Shown here: piece by piece, positions 58,921 through 64,000 of the stretch | How positions within the stretch are numbered: position 1 is the first letter of the stretch | Layout of the letters: the number at the start of each line of letters is the position of its first letter | NCBI RefSeq assembly: GCF_947488945.1 | Contig: NZ_CANLBS010000007.1 | Span: forward strand, 310,001-374,000 | Origin: an uncultured Streptomyces sp. | GTDB taxonomy: Bacteria; Actinomycetota; Actinomycetes; Streptomycetales; Streptomycetaceae | Direction of reading: 5' to 3' | Length of the DNA stretch: 64,000 bases | Notes under the pieces: model-generated | The model's database searches: none | What the model saw: the letters and a program-made list of their open reading frames with translations, nothing else | Told to the model about the DNA's origin: nothing | Translations under genes and position numbers: made by a program

Positions 58921-59218
58921 CCTGTCTCCTCAGTCGCGTTCGGTCGCGTTCGGCGGTGGTACGCGGGCCGGCCGGGCATCTCCGTACGGCCGAACTCACC
59001 CCAGTGCCACAGGTGTTCGGCCGCTCCCGAACGGACCGTATGCGTGCCGCTCCCCCGTCGGCCCATGCCCCGGTAATTCGAGGATCCGGGCATATGCGGA
59101 GGCCCTCACGGCAGGTGGCCGATTTCCATACGGTCGCGGACCGCGTTCACACCGCCACGGAGTGACGTGCGCGACTCTTGTCGGCCGGTAGGCATTTCCT
59201 ATGACTAGGCTGGCTGAC
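58921..59218. promoter_or_regulatory. Divergent region upstream of the AfsR-like gene
   Basis: 298 bp without a gene. Contains the tandem repeat TCGCGTTCGG (about 58932-58952), a GTTCGG/CCGAAC inverted repeat near 59018-59035, and CCTATGACT just before the start, which may be a -10 for a near-leaderless transcript. SARP proteins bind direct repeats, so autoregulation is possible. Confidence 0.35.
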
Positions 59219-62200
59219 ATGCGATTCGGGGTGCTCGGCCCACTTGAGGTACGGACCGTGACGGGACGCCTGGTTCGGGTCCCCGAAGTCAAGGTCCGCA
59301 TGCTGCTCGCAAGCCTGCTGGCCCACCACGGGCAGACGGTCCCCACCACCCGCCTCATCGAGGCACTGTGGGGCGGCGCGCCGCCCGCCAATCCCATGGC
59401 GTCGCTTCAGGCCAAGGTCTCCCAGTTGCGGCGCGCCCTCGAAGACGCCGAGGAGGGGTCCCGCGACCTGGTGATGCACCGGCCTCCGGGCTACACGCTC
59501 CGGGCCGAGAAGGAAGCCCTCGACGCACAGCGCTTCCGGGTCCTGGCGGCGCACGCCCGCACGTTGGCCGAGCCACGGGCGAGGGCGAAGGCTCTGGCGG
59601 ACGCGCTGGCGCTGTGGCGGGGGCCCGCCTTCACCGACTTCTCCGACGAGCCCTTCGTGCGGGCGGTGATCGCCCGGTTGGAGGAGGAGCGGCTGACGAC
59701 GGTCGAGGAGCACTTCGAGGCGCGGCTCGAACTCGGCGAACACAGCTTGTTGATCGGTGAGTTGACGGCGCTGACCACGGCGCATCCACTACGGGAGCGG
59801 CTGCGGATGGCGCACATGCGGGCGCTCTACCAGGCCGGGCGGTCGTCGGAGGCGCTGGAGAGCTACACGGATCTGCGCCGCCACCTGGGCGAGGAGCTCG
59901 GCCTCGAACCGAGCCAGGCCATCGACGCACTACAACAAGCCATCCTGCGGCGGGACCCCCCGCTGCGCGAACCCGACCCGCCGGTGGTGGCGGAGCCGGC
60001 CCCGGGACGGTCGCGCAATCTTCCGGACGCGCCCAACGCGCTCCTCGGGCGGGACGAAGCGCTGGCCCAGGGGGTGCGGTTGGTGACGGTCGGCCGACTG
60101 GTGACGATCACCGGCCCCGGAGGGGTCGGCAAGACCCGGCTGGCCCTCGCCACGGCGGACAGCCTGTCCGGCGCCTTCCCGGACGGTGTGTGGCTGGTGG
60201 AGTGCGGAGGTCTGGTCGCGCCCGAACAGGCCGCCGGGCGCTGGCACCTCGCCCCGCACGTGCTGGCGACGCTCGGCATCCAGGAATCGGCCGACCCCAG
60301 CGACGCGCCGAGCACGGACGAGGCGCGGGCGCGGCGCCAGCTGGCGGACTACGCGGCCGGCCGCCGGATGCTCCTCGTTCTCGACAACTGCGAGCACGTG
60401 CTGGACGACGTGGCGGAGTTGGTGCAGCGGTTGCTGGAGCGGGCGCCGGGCGTGAAGGTGCTGGCCACCAGCAGGGAGCCGTTGCGGGTGCCTGGTGAGA
60501 CGGTGCTGCCCCTGCGTCCGCTGCGGCTGCCGGAGTCGGCGGACCCCGCCGAGCTGGAGAAGTCCAGCGCCGTACGCCTCTTCGTCGAGCGGGCCCGGTC
60601 CGCCGACCCGTCGTTCGCGCTCGACGCCGAGGCGGCCCCCGCGGTCGCGGCCATCTGCCGTCGCCTGGACGGCATCCCGCTGGCGCTGGAGCTCGCGGCG
60701 ACCCGGGTGCGGGCCCTGGGCGTGCACGAGCTGCTCGACCGGCTGGACGACCGGTTCCGGGTCCTGAACTCCGGCTACCGCGGGGCTCCGCGCCGCCAGC
60801 AGACCCTGCAGGCCACCATCGAATGGAGCTGGAGCCTCCTCACCCCGCAGGAGCAGACCGTGCTGCGCCGGCTGTCCGTGCACTCCGGCGGGTGCACGCT
60901 GGCCGCCGCGGAGGAGGTGTGCGGCGGCGGCGACGTGGCCACGGACCAGGTCATGGACATCCTTTCCCGGCTGGTGGAGCGGTCGCTGGTGACGCGTTCC
61001 GGCAGCCCGGCCGCCCCCCGCTACCGGATGCTGGAATCGGTGTGCGCCTACGTGGAGACCCGGCTCCAGGAGTCCGGTGAGGCCGAGGAGGTGGCGCTGC
61101 GGCACGCCTTCCACTACACCGAGCTGGCCGAGCGCGCGCAGCCCCGGCTGCACGGCCCCGAGCAGCACCGCTGGCTGCAACGGCTCTCGGCGGAGTCCGC
61201 CAACTTCCGGCGCGTCGTGGAGGGGCAGGCGAGCGGAGAGGCGACCCTGGCGCTGCGGCTGGTCAACGCGCTCGTCTGGTTCTGGCTCCTGATGGGCCGG
61301 CTCGCCGAGGCACGGCACGCGTTGTCCACGGCCCTGGCCGCCGCGCCCGCCCAGTCGGCGCACGCCGTCGAGGCTGCGGCCTGGTGCGAGGGGATCGGGC
61401 TGCTGCTGGGCGAGATCGAGCCGGAGCAGCAGTGCCCGGCTCCACGCCGGGACCAGGCGCGGGGGGAGCTGCCCTCCGCGGGCCTCGCACGCGCCACCTG
61501 GTTCGTCGGGCACGCCCTGTGGGAAGTGGGAGCGCTGGCCGCGGCCGAGCGCCGGGTCAACGCGGCCCTGAACGACTTCCGTGCGCTGCGCGACGCATGG
61601 GGAGTGGCCGCGGCTCTCAGCAGCCGGGCCGCGCTGGCGATGGCCACGGGCGACCTGGACGCGCTGCACGACGACGCGTTGGAGGCACGGGCGCAGTTCA
61701 CCGAGCTGGGCGACGCCTGGGGTCAGCTGAAGGCGGCGCAGGAACTGGCCGTGCACGCGGAGATCACCGCGGCCTACGACAAGGCGGCGCAGCTGCACCG
61801 CGAGGGCCTGCGCATCGCCGAGTCGTTGGAGATGTGGTCGGAGGTGTCGCGCCAGTTGTCCGGGCTGGGCCGGATCGCCCTGCTGTCCGGGCAGTACGCC
61901 CAGGCCGAGGAGCTCCATCTGCGGTCGCTGAGGCTGGCCGCCGAGCAGGGCAACCAGCCGGCGGAGCAGATGGCCGAACTCGGACTCGCCCTCGGCGCCC
62001 GGCGCCAGGGCAACCTCGAGTCCGCCGAGGCCCATCTGCTGCCGTGGCTGGAGTGGAACCGCAGCCGGGGGGCGAGCAACGGCCTCGCCCTGATCCTCGC
62101 CGAGCTGGGCTTCTGCGCGGAGTTGCGCGGGGACGCCGAGACGTGCCTGGCCCTGCATCTGGACGGGCTGGCTTCCGCGCTCGCGTCCGAGGACCCGCGG

Positions 62201-62662
62201 GCGGTCGCCCTCTCCCTGGAGGGGCTGGCCGGAGGCCATCGTCTGGCCGGCCGACCCGCCAGGGCGGCACGCCTGCTCGGCGTCGCGGAGGCGACCCGGA
62301 AGCGCTCCGGGGCGCCTCTGCCGCCCGCCGAGCGCGCCGATGTGGACCGCATCTCCGCCCGGCTGCGTGCGACGTCGGGGGTGGACGCCTACGCGGTCGA
62401 GTTCGCGGCGGGCCTGCTCCTGGACCACCGCGGCGTGGCGGCGGAGGAACTGCGGACGGCCGGGGAGCACGGGACCGCCGGGGCCCGTGGAGCGCAAGGA
62501 ACTCCCACCGCCGGGTCCACGGTCGTCCGTCCCGTGCCGGTGCCGGCACGGGGCCGGCAGCGCCGGGGAACCCGGCCGCCCATGGCGCTGAGTCCGGTCT
62601 CGTCCACCAGCCGCTGCGGCGAGGACGAGGAGGCCGGTCCGGGCCGGGAGCTCTCGGCCTGA
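59219..62662 (+). CDS. SARP/AfsR-family large regulator (BTAD, NB-ARC, TPR-like)
   Basis: 1147 aa. Starts R-F-G-V-L-G-P-L-E-V; winged helix (1-95), BTAD helical domain (about 100-250), NTPase with G299-P-G-G-V-G-K305-T306 and L-V-L-D-N-C-E-H Walker B, G-I-P-L-A-L-E-L-A-A, then helical repeats to about 1050. Activates secondary-metabolite genes in Streptomyces. ATG 59219 preferred over ATG 59201 by family alignment. Chromosomal, not part of the element; local target genes may lie beyond the window. Confidence 0.92.
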   Translation: MRFGVLGPLEVRTVTGRLVRVPEVKVRMLLASLLAHHGQTVPTTRLIEALWGGAPPANPMASLQAKVSQLRRALEDAEEGSRDLVMHRPPGYTLRAEKEALDAQRFRVLAAHARTLAEPRARAKALADALALWRGPAFTDFSDEPFVRAVIARLEEERLTTVEEHFEARLELGEHSLLIGELTALTTAHPLRERLRMAHMRALYQAGRSSEALESYTDLRRHLGEELGLEPSQAIDALQQAILRRDPPLREPDPPVVAEPAPGRSRNLPDAPNALLGRDEALAQGVRLVTVGRLVTITGPGGVGKTRLALATADSLSGAFPDGVWLVECGGLVAPEQAAGRWHLAPHVLATLGIQESADPSDAPSTDEARARRQLADYAAGRRMLLVLDNCEHVLDDVAELVQRLLERAPGVKVLATSREPLRVPGETVLPLRPLRLPESADPAELEKSSAVRLFVERARSADPSFALDAEAAPAVAAICRRLDGIPLALELAATRVRALGVHELLDRLDDRFRVLNSGYRGAPRRQQTLQATIEWSWSLLTPQEQTVLRRLSVHSGGCTLAAAEEVCGGGDVATDQVMDILSRLVERSLVTRSGSPAAPRYRMLESVCAYVETRLQESGEAEEVALRHAFHYTELAERAQPRLHGPEQHRWLQRLSAESANFRRVVEGQASGEATLALRLVNALVWFWLLMGRLAEARHALSTALAAAPAQSAHAVEAAAWCEGIGLLLGEIEPEQQCPAPRRDQARGELPSAGLARATWFVGHALWEVGALAAAERRVNAALNDFRALRDAWGVAAALSSRAALAMATGDLDALHDDALEARAQFTELGDAWGQLKAAQELAVHAEITAAYDKAAQLHREGLRIAESLEMWSEVSRQLSGLGRIALLSGQYAQAEELHLRSLRLAAEQGNQPAEQMAELGLALGARRQGNLESAEAHLLPWLEWNRSRGASNGLALILAELGFCAELRGDAETCLALHLDGLASALASEDPRAVALSLEGLAGGHRLAGRPARAARLLGVAEATRKRSGAPLPPAERADVDRISARLRATSGVDAYAVEFAAGLLLDHRGVAAEELRTAGEHGTAGARGAQGTPTAGSTVVRPVPVPARGRQRRGTRPPMALSPVSSTSRCGEDEEAGPGRELSA

Positions 62663-62720
62663 CCACCTCCCCCGGGCGGACGCCCCGACGGCACACACCC
62701 CGCCCGGTCGCGGCCGGTGC

Positions 62721-62755
62721 GGGGTGGGAGGTGGGGGGTGGGAGGTGGGGGGTGC
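62721..62755 (+). repeat. G-rich tandem repeat
   Basis: Two copies of a 15-nt unit GGGTGGGAGGTGGGG follow one another after the regulator gene, 60 nt past its stop. Many G3-G6 runs give quadruplex potential. Confidence 0.6.
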
Positions 62756-62788
62756 GGTGGATGACGTGTCCCGTCGCCGTGAAGACGG

Positions 62789-63280
62789 TCAGCGGTGGGA
62801 CTCCTCCGTCCAGATGCGGCTGCTCAGGTCCGAGCCGCGCAGGACCTGGACACGCCAGGGATCGATCCGGATCAGGCCGTACTTCGGGTCGGCCGGGCCC
62901 ATGCTCCAGAAGTTGCCGGGGTTGTAGCCGACGCCCTGCGGGCTGCCCTTGGCGTACAGGTCCCAGGCGTACGTCTTGGTCTCCAGGTCGTCGACCCAGT
63001 GGGAGACGCTGTCGGCGAAGACCGCGTTCTGCCGGGGATTCCAGTACGAGTACGTGGTGTGGGGATTGTTCGCCAGGTGGGCCACCTTGACCGGGGTCTT
63101 GTAGGCGGCCAGCCAGCCGACCGGCTTGCCGTCCACCGTCTCCCAGATGGGCAGGAGAATGCGCGCCCGGGGCCTTCCCTTCTTGTCGACCGTGATCATC
63201 GTGCAGTACACGATGTCCTGGATGTATTGCACGAAGGCGCTCTCGATCTCCGAGAACGAATTAACCTTCACAGCACCCAT
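62789..63280 (-). CDS. Pyridoxamine-5'-phosphate-oxidase-fold flavin protein
   Basis: 163 aa. Split-barrel PNPOx fold: I-V-Y-C-T-M-I-T-V-D-K-K-G-R-P-R-A-R, V-G-W-L-A-A-Y, H-L-A-N-N-P-H-T-T and a Trp-rich end, typical of F420- or FMN-binding family members. ATG 63280 chosen because GAGG sits 8 nt upstream; GTG 63289 is possible. Substrate unknown. Confidence 0.82.
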   Translation of the reverse strand: MGAVKVNSFSEIESAFVQYIQDIVYCTMITVDKKGRPRARILLPIWETVDGKPVGWLAAYKTPVKVAHLANNPHTTYSYWNPRQNAVFADSVSHWVDDLETKTYAWDLYAKGSPQGVGYNPGNFWSMGPADPKYGLIRIDPWRVQVLRGSDLSSRIWTEESHR

Positions 63281-63424
63281 GTGCGGCACCTCGAAAAGTC
63301 GTCGAAAAGCGGAATGCGGGCGAGTGCCCCCATTCAGAACTCAGCGTGCCGCATACTCCGCTCCGGGAGAAGAAGGCACTTTGAAGTCACCGACTCACTC
63401 CGGGAGAACCCGCGTCGCCGGATC

Positions 63425-64000
63425 TCAAGCGGCCCACGAGCCGCGTGCCGCCGCTTCCCGCGCGAAATCCGTGAAATCCCGCGGCGCGCGGCCCAGAACG
63501 CGTTCCACGGTGTCGGTGGGCGTGGAGTTCAGGTTCTGGCGGATCTGTCCGGCGAGGTCCGCCACGAAGGCCGCGTAGTCGGCGGGCACGTCGTAGGAGA
63601 GCAGTTCGCCGACGTAGTCGTCGTGGGAGACGGGGACGTAGGAGATCTCGCGCCCGACGGCCCTGGAGATCTCGCCGGCGGCCTCGGTCAGGGTGAGGGC
63701 GCGGGGCCCGCTGAGGTCGTAGACCTGCCCGTCGTGCCCGTCCTCCACGAGCGCCGCCGCGGCCACCTCGGCGACGTCGCCCGTGTCCACGAACGGTTCC
63801 CGGCCGTCGCCGCTGGGCAGCCGGATCTCACCCGCGCGTACGGAGTCCAGCAGCACCCCCTCGTCGAAGTTCTGGAAGAACCAGTTGGGCCGCAGCACGG
63901 TCCACTCGGCACCGGAGTCGCGCACCCCGCGCTCCCCCGCGCCGAGGTCCTTGCCGCCCACGAGGCCGGTGGTACGGGCCTGGAGCAGGACGAGCCGGCG
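63425..64000 (-). CDS. NmrA/SDR-type NAD(P)-binding oxidoreductase, 5' end beyond window
   Basis: At least 191 aa visible; the frame stays open to the window edge, so the Rossmann glycine motif is missing. Visible: W-T-V-L-R-P-N-W-F-F-Q-N-F, F-V-D-T-G-D-V-A-E-V-A, Y-D-L-S-G-P and A-L-T-L-T-E-A-A, which match NmrA-like azoreductase-type proteins. Chromosomal. Confidence 0.8.
   Translation of the reverse strand, partial: RRLVLLQARTTGLVGGKDLGAGERGVRDSGAEWTVLRPNWFFQNFDEGVLLDSVRAGEIRLPSGDGREPFVDTGDVAEVAAAALVEDGHDGQVYDLSGPRALTLTEAAGEISRAVGREISYVPVSHDDYVGELLSYDVPADYAAFVADLAGQIRQNLNSTPTDTVERVLGRAPRDFTDFAREAAARGSWAA

Overview
The window has very high G+C, dense overlapping genes and Streptomyces hallmarks: a WhiB protein, a SARP/AfsR-type regulator, DUF317 and DUF2637 proteins, an XRE-TPR regulator beside an RsbW-like ATPase, and GTG starts with ATGA/GTGA overlaps. 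Positions 1 to about 58.3 kb look like most of an integrative and conjugative element (ICE) that moves single-stranded DNA through a type IV secretion system (T4SS). It has a relaxase with MobC, a VirB4-type ATPase and a VirD4-type coupling protein, unlike the better known TraB/FtsK elements of Streptomyces. One end is marked by an excisionase-like gene (56.5 kb) and a tyrosine integrase (56.8-58.3 kb). The other end lies outside the window. From 58.3 to 64 kb the genes look chromosomal.

Layout. 0-7.3 kb (+): conjugation machine with a wall hydrolase, VirB2-like, VirB8/TcpC-like, VirB6/TrbL-like and VirB3-VirB4N-like proteins and the VirB4 ATPase. 7.3-22.1 kb (+): a long run of accessory genes that includes the coupling protein and a C5-cytosine methyltransferase, both broken by indels here. 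22.1-25.1 kb: small genes, a decayed ynfA-type remnant and a T5orf172 protein. 25.2-32.3 kb (-): relaxosome and replication-like operon (relaxase, MobC, DUF2637, WhiB, DnaC-like ATPase, replisome-organizer-like protein), apparently controlled from the 32.25-32.69 kb region by a divergent XRE regulator. 33.2-37.3 kb: an MmyB-type regulator and an ImmA-like/MAB_1171c/P450 unit. 37.3-51.0 kb (-): fourteen tightly packed biosynthetic genes. 51.0-56.2 kb: regulators, CutA, a nonsense-mutated T5orf172 gene and a PD-(D/E)XK-like protein. 58.3-64 kb: AfsR-like regulator, PNPOx-like protein and an NmrA-like oxidoreductase that runs off the window.

Main observation. Twelve otherwise unrelated proteins encoded between 7.3 and 22.1 kb, and also the relaxase, end in the same kind of tail: a heptad close to A-A-[L/R]-x-[R/S]-S-[T/P], then 26 to 33 residues rich in Pro, Ala and Ser, usually closing with arginines. 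T4SS machine proteins and several interleaved genes lack it. Since the relaxase is the obligate T4SS substrate, I infer that this is a shared C-terminal translocation signal and that the ICE may send a battery of proteins into the recipient, including a RelE-like toxin, tandem winged-helix proteins, a DUF317 protein and a DnaB-N-domain protein.

The 37.3-51.0 kb cluster combines a thymidylate-synthase homologue, whose key Asn is replaced by Asp (as in (d)CMP hydroxymethylases), with a NodU/CmcH-type carbamoyltransferase, a KdsB-like CMP-sugar synthetase, two glycosyltransferases, two APH-fold kinases, a P-loop kinase, three phosphate-cleaving enzymes (HAD, histidine phosphatase, Nudix), a methyltransferase, a sugar epimerase and an SAH-hydrolase-like protein. 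I infer an orphan pathway to a modified cytosine nucleoside or CMP-linked sugar product.
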